A stretch of 27,707 nucleotides of DNA from UBA6168 sp964573725 (GTDB taxonomy: Bacteria > Bacteroidota > Bacteroidia > Chitinophagales > Saprospiraceae), in assembly GCA_964573725.1 (NCBI GenBank), contig CAZNLJ010000055.1, positions 1 to 27,707 of the forward strand, given 5' to 3'. The notes under the pieces are model-generated. The model did not search any database and was not told the origin of the DNA. It saw nothing but the letters and a program-made list of their open reading frames with translations. Numbering within the stretch: position 1 is the first letter of the stretch; each line of letters begins with the position of its first letter. Below, piece after piece: positions 8,124 through 16,915 of the stretch. A program made the translations under genes and the position numbers.

Positions 8124-8744
8124 TCAACGGTAATACATTTTTTCCCTCCGCTCCATCTCCGCCTTGAAATTGTCGAAGTATTGGCTATTGATGCCATCCA
8201 TATCGAATTCCTTCGGGTTGTACGGTCCGCCGAACCATTCCGCACACCGCTTGTAATCTTCGGAACCCTTCTTTTTCATCGCAGCCACCAATTCCGAACA
8301 ACCGGGAATACCTCCGCAATCCTCCGGTGGGCCGGGGCTTGTCCTACCGATCAGCACGGGATATTCCCTGCCCTTCTCCTGCGGATGAATTTTCATGCCT
8401 GTCACCTGATGCTCCCAGCCGTTACCAAAATCATACTTTTAGAAAACGCTGTCTTCGGGGAAATTCAACAGGATACGGATCCCGACCGCACGGGCATCTT
8501 CCAAGAAGTCCGGGTCGCTGCCATCTTCCAACCGATACCCGATGAAACGGGTGGACCGGCCGACTATGAAATGGTACAGGTGGTCGCCGCTCCTACCCAT
8601 GGCGAGCCGGATGGTATAATGGAGCTCGTGGATGCTCATGTCATCCGGCACGAGGATACGCCGCCTCATTTTCGGCTTGGCATCTTTCGATACGATATCG
8701 AGTTCCGGAATTTTCGGCATGATCCGGCTGTTGTGGGGGTGCAA
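8124..8744 (-). pseudogene. Plasmid pRiA4b ORF-3 family gene interrupted by one stop codon
   Basis: Two adjacent minus-strand pieces in the same frame form one pRiA4b ORF-3 family protein of about 206 codons. The first (8744-8439) holds KPKMRRRILVPDDMSIHELHYTI, the family's WRRilVP...lH start. The second begins KYDFGNGWEHQV, the family's YDFGDgWeH motif, and ends with the PPEDCGGIPG motif and NPKEFDMDGIN. They are separated only by a TAA at 8441-8439; no frame change is needed. The tryptophan usual before RRI is also replaced (M-R-R-R). The family's function is unknown; members often travel with mobile DNA. Without the stop the gene would be full length, so it is a recent pseudogene, a sequencing error or a recoded stop. 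Start codon uncertain. Confidence 0.8.
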
Positions 8745-8924
8745 TTACAAATCATCGGAACGAATGGTGTAAATAGGGTAACTTTTCAAATATTCAAGGC
8801 CTGTCGCAACACGATTTCGGGCTTTGGAACCCGGGTTATTCATCTTGCGTCAATTTCGGCCATGGAGAGGAGGTCACCGAGGCAAAAAAAGACGGGCTAT
8901 TCCGGACAAATTGCCCGATGTGCG

Positions 8925-8952
8925 TTACCTTTATATACGATTGCCGGGCAAT
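8925..8952 (+). promoter_or_regulatory. Possible promoter/operator ahead of the YdeI-like gene
   Basis: TACCTTTA at 8925-8932 resembles the Bacteroidota -7 box TAnnTTTG (7 of 8). It is followed by a perfect odd-length palindrome, GATTGCC-G-GGCAATC, at 8938-8952. A copy of its right arm in inverse orientation (TTGCCCG, 8910-8916) lies upstream of the box. Such a palindrome over a start site fits an operator. The -33 spacing is poor, so this is tentative. Confidence 0.3.
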
Positions 8953-9021
8953 CCGACCCGGAAATCCGCCAGGTCAACGCCAATGCCCCAAGCTGGCGGC
9001 CGGCCGGAAAAACCGAATGCC

Positions 9022-9657
9022 ATGACCCATCCGGAAAGAAACCCAGCGGTAGATGCCTATTTCATCCAAGGCTGCGGCCGTTGTCCGCGAGGCGGGACGC
9101 CCGCTTGTACCGTCCACCGCTGGGCGCCCGAACTGGCCCTGCTCCGGGAGGTACTGTTGGGCAGCGGGCTGAAGGAAGAATTGAAATGGAAGGCCCCATG
9201 CTATACCTATGCGGGTCGGAATGTGGCCATGCTGGGATCATTCAACGAATATTGCGCCGTCAGTTTCTTCAAGGGCGTGTTGCTGCGCGACGAGGCCGGC
9301 CTTCTGGTCCGGCCGGGGGAAAATTCCCAGTCCGCCCGGATGTTGAAATTTCCCCGCCCGGAGCCTTTCCGGACCCTCGCCCCAATCCTGGCGGCCTATA
9401 TTGCCGAAGCGGTGGAGTTGGAGAAGGCCGGCAGGAAAGTGGAGCCGGCACAGGCGGCCGAACAACCCGTTCCGGCCGAGCTGCAGGCGGCATTTACCTC
9501 GCTGCCGGCGGTCAAGACGGCTTTCGACCGCCTTACCCCGGGTCGGCGCAGGGCCTACCTGATGTTTTTCAATGCCCCCAAGCAATCCGCCACCCGGGAG
9601 AACCGCATCGCGAAATGTATCCCGAAAATCCTCGCCGGACAGGGCTTGCATGATTGA
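9022..9657 (+). CDS. YdeI/OmdA-like DUF1801-type protein
   Basis: 211 residues from the ATG at 9022; the frame is open further upstream, but family similarity begins at NPAVDAYF. The central segment ELKWKAPCYTYAGRNVAMLGSFNEYCAVSFFKGVLL (about 53-88) is the DUF1801 core. The C-terminal half, with FDRLTPGRRRAYLMFF...ATRENRIAKCIPKIL, is the OmdA/YdeI helical tail. Residues 18-32 add a Cys-x2-Cys-x7-Cys-x2-His pattern (C18, C21, C29, H32) that could bind a metal. The biochemical role is unknown; some relatives are linked to bacteriocin or antimicrobial-peptide tolerance. A separate transcription unit, followed 145 bases later by the RDD gene, which has its own promoter. Confidence 0.85.
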   Translation: MTHPERNPAVDAYFIQGCGRCPRGGTPACTVHRWAPELALLREVLLGSGLKEELKWKAPCYTYAGRNVAMLGSFNEYCAVSFFKGVLLRDEAGLLVRPGENSQSARMLKFPRPEPFRTLAPILAAYIAEAVELEKAGRKVEPAQAAEQPVPAELQAAFTSLPAVKTAFDRLTPGRRRAYLMFFNAPKQSATRENRIAKCIPKILAGQGLHD

Positions 9658-9740
9658 ACCCGCCCCCGTACGCAGCCGAAGGAAGCGGCCGGCCTGTGGA
9701 ATCCGCGGTATCTCCATGGATGCATACGGCCGGAAACCCT

Positions 9741-9748
9741 TATCTTTG
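9741..9748 (+). promoter_or_regulatory. Bacteroidota -7 promoter box for the RDD gene
   Basis: TATCTTTG matches TAnnTTTG exactly and lies 54 bases ahead of the ATG at 9802. No clear TTG is seen about 19 bases upstream, so the -33 element is weak. Confidence 0.55.
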
Positions 9749-9801
9749 GACGAGTGCACCGGCCGCTGCCGCCGCACCGCATCACCGACCTCATCCGACC
9801 C

Positions 9802-10539
9802 ATGGCCACCATCGACATACCGACCGTCCAACAGGTCCGCATCCATTATGAGCTGGCCAGCCTACGGGAGCGTTTTTTGGCGTTCCTATTGGACCTGGTC
9901 ATTTTTTACGCCTTGTATCTTGTTTTTTTCCTGCTCAACATCTTCCTTTTCAAACGATATATCACGGAATGGGGGCAGGCCTTCCTGATCCAGTTGCAGC
10001 TATCCGGCCTGCTGGCCTACCACCTCTTGTCCGAAATGCTGGCGGCCGGCCAAACCTGGGGTAAAAAAGCGGTGGGAATCCGGGTCGTGCGGCTGGACGG
10101 CAGGGAACCCGGCCTGCAGGACCACCTGCTACGGGCCTTGTTCCTGTTCGCCGACTTCCTGCTGTCCGCCGGGATGCTGGGAGCCATCCTGATCGGTACC
10201 ACGGCGCGGCACCAGCGCCTGGGCGACCTGGCAGCCCATACGACGGTCATTCGCCTGCACAGCCGACTCCACTTCCGGCTTGCCGACATCCTGAAGCTCC
10301 AGACCCTGGACAACTACGTACCCCGCTACCCGGCGGTCCGTGAGCTCGGCGAAGCGGACCTCCTGCTCATCAAACAATTGCTGCATCGCATGGAAAAATG
10401 GCCCAACGAGGCCCATCGGCAGGCCCTGGAGGAGACGGTCCGCCGGCTCTGCGAACGCCTGTCCATCCGGCCGGTCCCCCCCGAACCCATCCCCTTCCTG
10501 AAAACCCTGATCCACGATTATATCGTCCTGACCCGCTGA
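9802..10539 (+). CDS. RDD-family membrane protein
   Basis: 245 residues from the ATG at 9802; 16 extra codons upstream are unlikely because they lie downstream of the -7 box without protein character. RDD features: the first helix preceded by LRERFLAFLLDLVIFYALY (Arg plus Asp within the segment), a second helix in the LSGLLAYHLLSE region, then GQTWGKKAVGIRVVRLDG, the family's signature loop, and HQRLGDLAAHTTVI after the third helix. The last 80 residues are a soluble helical tail. RDD proteins sit in the cytoplasmic membrane; some have been linked to ion exchange, most have no assigned role. In Bacteroidota they often accompany stage II sporulation M or MoxR genes, which are absent here. Confidence 0.88.
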   Translation: MATIDIPTVQQVRIHYELASLRERFLAFLLDLVIFYALYLVFFLLNIFLFKRYITEWGQAFLIQLQLSGLLAYHLLSEMLAAGQTWGKKAVGIRVVRLDGREPGLQDHLLRALFLFADFLLSAGMLGAILIGTTARHQRLGDLAAHTTVIRLHSRLHFRLADILKLQTLDNYVPRYPAVRELGEADLLLIKQLLHRMEKWPNEAHRQALEETVRRLCERLSIRPVPPEPIPFLKTLIHDYIVLTR

Positions 10540-10550
10540 CCGCATCCCAC

Positions 10551-10579
10551 GCCCCGCAAACCGAAGGGCTGTTTTTTTT
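10551..10579 (+). terminator. Weak terminator candidate after the RDD gene
   Basis: GCCC (10551) can pair with GGGC (10566) across an 11-base loop, followed directly by a run of eight T (10572-10579), 12 bases after the stop codon. The stem is only four pairs, but the T-run and position suit an intrinsic terminator. Confidence 0.35.
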
Positions 10580-10689
10580 GTTATCCATGCTGTTGCACCG
10601 ATCTTCCGCACATTCCCTTCCAGGGGGAACAAATCCTGCCCGGAAGAGGTTGTTCACCGGGATTCCCCTCCCCCAACCGTGTGTCCGCC

Positions 10690-12165
10690 ATGCTGAAACC
10701 GATATCTCCCGCCGGTCCCGACCACCTGCCGAAACCCGTCGGCCCGTGGCTCCTGCTGCTGGCCTTGGGCGCCTTCCTCCGACCGGCGCCGGCCCAACAG
10801 GTGACGGTGTCCGAACCGGTGTCGGTTCGAGAAGACCACTCCTACTATATCCTCGGGGATGACCGCGGCCACGTCCTGCTCCTGCGCGACAAACAGACCA
10901 CCGTCGATGTACAAGGATATGATGCGGACATGCGCCTGCATTGGGAAAAGGAAATCGAACTGGACAAGAAAAATCCGGCCGTCCTGGATGTCATCAACCG
11001 GACCAGTGATTTCTGCCTGTTTTACCTCTTCCGCCAACGGTCCCAGCCGGTCCTCAAGGCCCACCGCTACAACGCCGCCGCCAATCTCCTCGACTCCGCC
11101 ACCATCAAGGTTTTCGAAGAAGCGCTATACGCCCCTTTCATCCAGGTGACCTGCTCCGAAAACAAATCGATCGGCATGGCCTGGTTCGTCCAGCAACAAC
11201 GGGAAGTCACCGCCATCGCCTTCGACCTCCAGTCTTTTCAAGTCCTGTGGGAATATTCCTTCTCCCCCGAAGGAGCCAACTTTGCCCTGGACCAGGGAAC
11301 CATGCTCATCAGCAACCAGGGGGACATGTATTTCATCCTCCAAAAGGCCAACCGCAACAGCAGACAGTGGGACCATTACCTCGAGATTTTCGACTACGGA
11401 CCCTCCACCCAGCAGATGCTCCGCCGATATGTCGTCCCCATGGAGGATATCCTCACCTACGATGCGGTTTTTTCCTTCGACAACCTCAACCAATGCCTGA
11501 AGGCGGGCGGCTTGTTTGCGGAAGAGAACGGCAACCGCGCCGATGGATTCTACTACCTCAGCATCAACCCCCGCGACCTGACGAACGCCCCCTTGGTCCG
11601 GAGGTATGCGTTCCAGGAAAATTTCATCGCCATCCTCAAGGAAAAGGAAAAACTCAAACACAAGGGCCTTGAGGATGTCTCCGTCCGCGAAATCATCCAT
11701 CGCCGCGACGGGGGCATCATCGTCATCGGCGAACTCAATAAGGAATTCCAACGGGGCATGTCCACCACCAGCTACTACAACCGGGCCAGCTTCCGGCCCA
11801 TCATCGACTATTACTACGATGACCTTTTCCTCCTCGCCTTCCATCCGGACGGCACCCTGCACTGGGACCAAATCCTGCATAAGAAGCAGTATTCCCAGGA
11901 CGATGATGCGGCCTACTCCTCCTATTTCCTGGCAAAAACGCCTGCCGCCCTGCGGTTGGTCTTCAATGACGAGATAAAACCCGGCAACTCGGTCAGCGAA
12001 TACATCGTCAAGGCGAATGGCGATTACAACCGGCATGCGGTGATGAATACGGAACGCAAGGACCTCAACCTGCGCTTTCGGGAGGCGGTCCAACTCTCGG
12101 CCAATGAAATCATCGTTCCCAGCGAACGGCGGAATAAGCTGAAATTGGTGCGGGTAACCTACTGA
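10690..12165 (+). CDS. Secreted protein of unknown family
   Basis: 491 residues from the ATG at 10690; a GTG nine bases upstream is a possible start. Residues 18-36 form a signal peptide ending in the PAPAQQ cleavage region. The mature part has many short strands with aromatic and acidic residues (for instance SYYILGDDRGHVLLLRD, DLFLLAFHPDGTLHWDQIL) and reads like a beta-propeller that reports values, but no named repeat is recognised. There is no T9SS C-terminal domain and no lipobox. It lies ahead of the propeller/SprB/OmpA gene in the same direction with a 192-base gap, so a functional link at the envelope is possible but unproven. Confidence 0.75.
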   Translation: MLKPISPAGPDHLPKPVGPWLLLLALGAFLRPAPAQQVTVSEPVSVREDHSYYILGDDRGHVLLLRDKQTTVDVQGYDADMRLHWEKEIELDKKNPAVLDVINRTSDFCLFYLFRQRSQPVLKAHRYNAAANLLDSATIKVFEEALYAPFIQVTCSENKSIGMAWFVQQQREVTAIAFDLQSFQVLWEYSFSPEGANFALDQGTMLISNQGDMYFILQKANRNSRQWDHYLEIFDYGPSTQQMLRRYVVPMEDILTYDAVFSFDNLNQCLKAGGLFAEENGNRADGFYYLSINPRDLTNAPLVRRYAFQENFIAILKEKEKLKHKGLEDVSVREIIHRRDGGIIVIGELNKEFQRGMSTTSYYNRASFRPIIDYYYDDLFLLAFHPDGTLHWDQILHKKQYSQDDDAAYSSYFLAKTPAALRLVFNDEIKPGNSVSEYIVKANGDYNRHAVMNTERKDLNLRFREAVQLSANEIIVPSERRNKLKLVRVTY

Positions 12166-12357
12166 GGGGTCAGGTATCGACCCGTCAAACCGCCGCAAGC
12201 GGGCGACCCCGCGAAGGAAACAACAGCAGGCAGACACGGCGGCAGGCGGCCGGCCCGGCAGGGGTCGGAAAATAAAAGTCGTTTCCACACGTTCAAACCC
12301 GGGCATTCAGTTTTGTGCCGAACCGTGCAGGCGGACGGCACGGATAAACACCATTTG

Positions 12358-15300
12358 ATGATGGACAAGCTTTTGAAAACCCTACTGTTCCTGGTATTCG
12401 GTACGGGTCATACGGTCGGACAAGGGAACCTGGAAGTCCTGCGGACGAAGGCTGTGGACCGCTATGTGCCGGTCACCCATGTGTATAGCGATTCGGATGG
12501 AAACACTTGGGCGGGCAACCGGAACGGTTTGTTCCGGGTGCTGTCGCCGGATCAGGGCATGGATGCCGGCCTTCCGCCCGGGGAGTGGTCCCTCCTGCAG
12601 ACCCCCGGCGGCAATGCGGATGTTCGGATTCCGTTGGAGACCCTGCTCGGACAGCTGGGAGCAGCCGGGACGGACATCCGGGAGCGCCGCGACCGGATTA
12701 CGGCGGCGACATGGGACCCGGACCGACAGGAGCTTTGGATCGGCACCCGGGAGAACGGGTTGTTCCAACTGCGGACCGACCCATCCCTTCAATTTGTCCA
12801 ACGGCACCATACCGGCAACTCCAGGCTGGCCTCCAATACCATCCATGCATTGGAAACGGACGGACAGGGTCGGCTGTGGGTCGGTACGGAGGAGGGTTGT
12901 GTCTTCGGAAAGGCGGGAAAGTGGAAGCTGGCGGAAAAACTGTTCAGCATCACCGCCTTCGCCCGCAACGAAACCAATATGTGGGTGCTCGGCTCCGACC
13001 TCCTGTGGCGGGTGGATGCCCGCGAAAGCTGGGCCCCGGTCGACTTGCCGGAGGGCTTGTCGGAGGGGGAACTGGTCGACATCGCCTTTGACAACCTCGG
13101 TCGGTTATGGCTGGCCTCCCAGGTCATTTCCTGGTGGGATCCCGAAACGGACGAATCCTATACCTTCGGCCCTGCCCAGGAATTCACGAGCCAGCAAGTA
13201 GCCTGCCTCACGGTCGACCGCGACAATACCGTCTGGATAGGAACCCGGGACAAAGGGCTTTATGCCATCCGGAAAGCCGATGCCGTCAGCGCCGTATGTA
13301 CCGTCGCCACACCTTTGCGCTGCGGCTCCACCGAAAAGGTGGCCGCCTTGCGGGTGACGGCCAGCGGTGGGGAGCCGCCTTACGCTTATCGCTGGAACCT
13401 CCCCACCCTGGAAGGGCCCCAGCCGGCCGGCCTCGGCCCCGGCACCTATACCGTGACCGTCACCGATGCCCGGGGTAAGTCCAATGTGGCCGGAACGACG
13501 GTGACGGACCCCAACCTGTCTCCTGCCCTCACACCGGTCAAACCTGTCGATGAGACCGGCGGGGACAACGGCAGCGCCGCCGTATCCGTCACCGGCGGCA
13601 GCCCTCCCTATACATATCGATGGGACAACGGCGAAACCGGAGCCACCGCCAACCAACTCGGCGAGGGGAGCCATGCCCTGACCGTCACCGATGCCGCAGG
13701 TTGTACCGCCACCGCCGCCATCCGGATCGAAAGGAACCTGGCCCAACTCACCATCGAAACGGAGACCCTGCAAGCCATTCCCTGCGCCGGCTCCGCCGAC
13801 GGCTCCCTCGCCGTCAATATCCGCGGCGGGAAACAACCCTATTCGGTGCTTTGGTCTTCCGGCAGCACAACCGTCCAGGCTACCGGCCTGACCGCCGGCA
13901 ACTATGCGGTGACCGTCACCGATGCCGCCGGAACCATCGCCACCGCCAACCAAACCCTCAACGCACCCGGCCCGCTGTCCCTCTCCGTCCAGGTGATTGC
14001 GCCCGCTACCGTCCGACAGTCCAACGGGCAGGCAACCGCACAATCCGCCGGCGGTACCGGTTCCCTGAATTACCGCTGGGACACCAACGAATCCACCCAA
14101 ACCGCCCGCCAACTTTCCGCCGGTACGCACCGGGTGACCGTCACCGATGCCAACGGTTGTACCGCCATCGATTCCGTCGATATCCCGGAAAACATCCTGC
14201 CGCTCCAGGTCCGGCTCGCCCAGGACGGCACCATCCGATGCCCGGGGGAGGCTACGGCCGGACTCCGCCTCTCCTTGTCCGGCGGAAAAGGCCCTTTCCG
14301 CTTCACCTGGAACAACGGCTCGAGCGGAGAATCCCTTGCCGCGCTGCCGGCCGGTGATTACACGGTCACCGTCACGGATGCGGAGGGTACCTCCGCATCC
14401 GCCTCCCAGTCCATCCCGGAACCGCCGGCTTTCGACCTTTCGCTGCGGGTGGATGCGCCCGCCGCCACCGGCCGGGCGGACGGGAAGGCTTCCGTCCGCG
14501 CCAAAGGCGGTACCGGCCGGTACCGCTACCAATGGGATACCGGCGCCACGGATGCCGCCGCCACCCAGCTCCCGCCCGGTTCCCATTCGGTGACCATCAC
14601 CGATGAGGCCGGCTGCACCGCCACCGCTTCGGTCGACATCCCCGAAAACATCCTGCCGCTGCAGGTATCCCTGTCCGCTACCCGGAACATCCGTTGCGCC
14701 GGGACGGCGGAAGGTGCCCTCCTGGCCTCCGTGACCGACGGAAAGCCTCCTTATGTGTTGGCTTGGTCCGACGGCCGGGAAGGCACCGCCCTCGAAGGAC
14801 TCCCGGCCGGTACTTATGCCGTGACCGTCACCGACCAGGCCGGCGGAACGGCCACCGCCGCCCTGACCCTCCGGGAACCTGCTCCCCTCGTGCTGACCGC
14901 CGCCGCCGATGCGCCCGCCACCACCAACCTCGCGGATGGCAAAGCAGCCGCCCTGGCCAAAGGCGGCACCGGTGATTACCGCTTCGCCTGGGACAATGCG
15001 GAATCCTCGGCCAAGGCCGGCCGGCTCGCTCCCGGCAACCACACGGTCACCGTTACCGATGAAGCCGGCTGTACCGCCACCGCGATGGTCACCATCACCG
15101 AAAACATCCTGCCCCTTAGCGCCGAGCTCGCCGTGACCTCCGCCATCCGTTGCCACGATACCCGCGAGGGGGCCATCACCGTCATGGCCGGCGGTGGAAA
15201 ACCTCCTTACCGCATCGCTTGGTCGGACGGCCAGACCGGCATGACCGCCGAAGGACTCCCCGCCGGCACCTACGGCGTGACCGTCACCGATGCCCTCGGT

Positions 15301-16410
15301 ACCCAGCTGACCCGCCAGCAAGCCATCGAAGCCCCCGCTCCCCTCCTGCTCAATGCCCGCGTCGTCGCACCCGCCAGTACCGACGGGGCGGACGGCCGCG
15401 CCACCGCAGAAGCCAGCGGCGGATCGCGCCCCTATGACTTTGCCTGGGACAACGGCGAACGCGAAGCACAAGCCGTCCGCCTTCCGCCCGGTTCACATAC
15501 TGTCCGCGTCAGCGATGATGCCGGCTGTACCTCCACCGCCACCGTCGAGGTCACCGAGCAAATCCTTCCCCTCCAGGGCCGTATCACCCAAACCGCCGAC
15601 ATCCGCTGCGCCGACGAATCCACCGCCGCCCTGGAAGTCACCGCGGAAGGCGGCAAAGGCCCCTACCAGTTCAATTGGTCCAACGGTGGGGAAGGCAGCT
15701 CCGCCAACGGCCTCACCGCCGGCACCTACCGGGTCGTCGTCACCGATGCCCTCGGCACCACCACCACGGTATCCACCCAGGTCAACAGCCCCGACCCGCT
15801 GGCTGTCACCATCACCAAGACACGGCCGGCAACCACCGTCAGCCAAGCCAACGGGAAAGCCTTCGTCCGAACCCTCGGCGGCACCGGCGACTATACTTTC
15901 ACATGGGATAACGGGGAACAGGTGCCGGATGCCGTCGGTCTATCCGCCGGTAACCACACGCTTACCGTCCGCGATGCCAACGGCTGTACCACCACCGCCT
16001 CCTGCGAAATCGGTACCCGCATCATCCCCGAACTCAGCGCCACCAACCTCCGCGATGGGGAAATCATCAACCTCGACAAAATCTACTTCCAGCCCGACAG
16101 CACCCAAATGGAACCGGGCTCCATCCCCACCGTCGATGAACTGTTCGAATTCCTCGAGGAAAATCCCTCCATCGTCATCGAAGTCGGCGGCCATACCAAC
16201 GGAATCCCTCCCCATGAATTCTGCGACAAACTTTCCGCCGCCCGTGCCCGCTCCGTCGCTCAATACCTGGTCGACAAAGGCCTCCCGACCAGCCGTATCA
16301 CCTACCGGGGCTATGGGAAAAGAAACCCCATCGCCTCCAATGCTACACCGGAAGGCCGAGCCCGCAACCAACGCGTGGAAATCAAGATCGTAAGGATGGA
16401 AGGGGATTGA
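12358..16410 (+). CDS. Surface protein: propeller, twelve SprB-type repeats, OmpA domain
   Basis: 1350 residues from the ATG at 12358; the ATG at 12361 is equally possible. A signal peptide (residues 2-21, KLLKTLLFLVFGTGHTVGQG) is followed by five or so two-component-propeller repeats to about residue 311 (motifs DGNTWAGNRNGLF, ELWIGTRENGLF, GRLWVGTEEG, NTVWIGTRDKGLY). Then come twelve SprB-type repeats of about 75 residues (312-1222). The C-terminus is an OmpA peptidoglycan-binding domain (about 1235-1348) with GHTN, LSAARARSV and RNQRVEI. It is thus a secreted sensor- or adhesin-like protein tethered to the cell wall, a guess from domains alone. No T9SS sorting domain is seen. A CAGTTTTG at 12308 resembles a -7 box. 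SprB repeats occur in gliding-related adhesins of Bacteroidota, but motility is not shown here. Confidence 0.9.
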   Translation: MMDKLLKTLLFLVFGTGHTVGQGNLEVLRTKAVDRYVPVTHVYSDSDGNTWAGNRNGLFRVLSPDQGMDAGLPPGEWSLLQTPGGNADVRIPLETLLGQLGAAGTDIRERRDRITAATWDPDRQELWIGTRENGLFQLRTDPSLQFVQRHHTGNSRLASNTIHALETDGQGRLWVGTEEGCVFGKAGKWKLAEKLFSITAFARNETNMWVLGSDLLWRVDARESWAPVDLPEGLSEGELVDIAFDNLGRLWLASQVISWWDPETDESYTFGPAQEFTSQQVACLTVDRDNTVWIGTRDKGLYAIRKADAVSAVCTVATPLRCGSTEKVAALRVTASGGEPPYAYRWNLPTLEGPQPAGLGPGTYTVTVTDARGKSNVAGTTVTDPNLSPALTPVKPVDETGGDNGSAAVSVTGGSPPYTYRWDNGETGATANQLGEGSHALTVTDAAGCTATAAIRIERNLAQLTIETETLQAIPCAGSADGSLAVNIRGGKQPYSVLWSSGSTTVQATGLTAGNYAVTVTDAAGTIATANQTLNAPGPLSLSVQVIAPATVRQSNGQATAQSAGGTGSLNYRWDTNESTQTARQLSAGTHRVTVTDANGCTAIDSVDIPENILPLQVRLAQDGTIRCPGEATAGLRLSLSGGKGPFRFTWNNGSSGESLAALPAGDYTVTVTDAEGTSASASQSIPEPPAFDLSLRVDAPAATGRADGKASVRAKGGTGRYRYQWDTGATDAAATQLPPGSHSVTITDEAGCTATASVDIPENILPLQVSLSATRNIRCAGTAEGALLASVTDGKPPYVLAWSDGREGTALEGLPAGTYAVTVTDQAGGTATAALTLREPAPLVLTAAADAPATTNLADGKAAALAKGGTGDYRFAWDNAESSAKAGRLAPGNHTVTVTDEAGCTATAMVTITENILPLSAELAVTSAIRCHDTREGAITVMAGGGKPPYRIAWSDGQTGMTAEGLPAGTYGVTVTDALGTQLTRQQAIEAPAPLLLNARVVAPASTDGADGRATAEASGGSRPYDFAWDNGEREAQAVRLPPGSHTVRVSDDAGCTSTATVEVTEQILPLQGRITQTADIRCADESTAALEVTAEGGKGPYQFNWSNGGEGSSANGLTAGTYRVVVTDALGTTTTVSTQVNSPDPLAVTITKTRPATTVSQANGKAFVRTLGGTGDYTFTWDNGEQVPDAVGLSAGNHTLTVRDANGCTTTASCEIGTRIIPELSATNLRDGEIINLDKIYFQPDSTQMEPGSIPTVDELFEFLEENPSIVIEVGGHTNGIPPHEFCDKLSAARARSVAQYLVDKGLPTSRITYRGYGKRNPIASNATPEGRARNQRVEIKIVRMEGD
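13291..16020 (+). repeat. Array of twelve SprB-type repeats in six A/B pairs
   Basis: Twelve units of about 225 bases, each with the core GG..PY...W.nG, L.aGtytVTVTDa.G. They alternate between two types. Odd units carry a cysteine near their start (LRC, IPC, IRC x4) and none after VTVTD. Even units carry a cysteine after the D..G (GCTATA-like) and none near their start. The period of the array is therefore about 150 codons. The first unit has a second cysteine (13297) before LRC (13321). The last has a second cysteine (16003) after GC (15985). Confidence 0.85.
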
Positions 16411-16424
16411 TGCGGACCACAGGC

Positions 16425-16449
16425 CCCGCCCTGTCCGTCGATGGGCGGG
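16425..16449 (+). terminator. Hairpin after the SprB/OmpA gene
   Basis: CCCGCCC (16425-16431) pairs with GGGCGGG (16443-16449) across 11 bases, 14 bases after the stop. No T-run follows, so it may be a transcript-end hairpin rather than a full intrinsic terminator. Confidence 0.35.
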
Positions 16450-16589
16450 ACATCCGAGCTGGGCACAGTTCGAGGGAAAGGCCCTGTCTTGTGGGGGAGG
16501 CAACTCTTTTTGTCGGGGCTTTCTTGCTCATGATTGGCGAGCGGGTATTTTCTTCTGTTTGGTTGTCGGAAGGGGTCTTCTCTGTTCAT

Positions 16590-16740
16590 TATTGGCGAGG
16601 GGCTGCCCCCCTCGCGGATGAATGCCGCCCTTTCAGGGCTTGGATTTCGGGGGGACGGGCATGCTCGTTCGAAAGGAGTGTTGCCTCCGTTTGTTGTCGG
16701 GGGCGTAGGGATTCTTCTTTTGTCGAGGGGGCCTGCCTAC
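16590..16740 (-). repeat. Dispersed two-hairpin repeat, copy 1 (inverted)
   Basis: In inverse orientation it holds the same order as the copies at 18435 and 18545. Two hairpins: an 8-bp perfect stem GCGAGGGG/CCCCTCGC (16595-16615) and a GCCCT-TTC-AGGGC stem (16627-16639). It also shares a perfect 20-base inverted match (16689-16708 with 18530-18549). Together with the other copies it brackets the hydrolase gene. Confidence 0.75.
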
Positions 16741-16915
16741 CTGTCCGGTACGGCATGCAGGGGCAAAGTCGTCTTCTTGACTTGGAAGGCGTGGCGTGGA
16801 ATGCGGCACGGTGCTTCGGACGGGTGCCTCGGGGTACGGAAGTCGGTCGGTCCAGCATCCGGCATGCTGTAAGGTTGCCATGGTCCGCATGGCCGGGGCG
16901 TATCGACGTACCGTT

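Larger units (their letters stand above)
16411..16915. other. Convergent intergenic stretch with hairpin repeat, no gene
   Basis: 505 bases between two converging genes. It holds the hairpin above, one copy of the dispersed repeat (about 16590-16740) and a 6-bp hairpin CAGCAT...ATGCTG at 16851-16867 that could end the hydrolase transcript. Open frames here (for instance 16407-16976) are products of the repeat and composition. Confidence 0.6.

Noticed and set aside
7741..8133. Plus-strand frame of 130 codons between the operon and the pRiA4b pseudogene
   Set aside because: No recognisable domain, no start signal and an equally open minus frame.
13105..15471. 788-codon minus-strand frame opposite the SprB repeats
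   Set aside because: Gly-rich reverse image of a repetitive GC-rich gene; no domain, and the plus strand is clearly coding.
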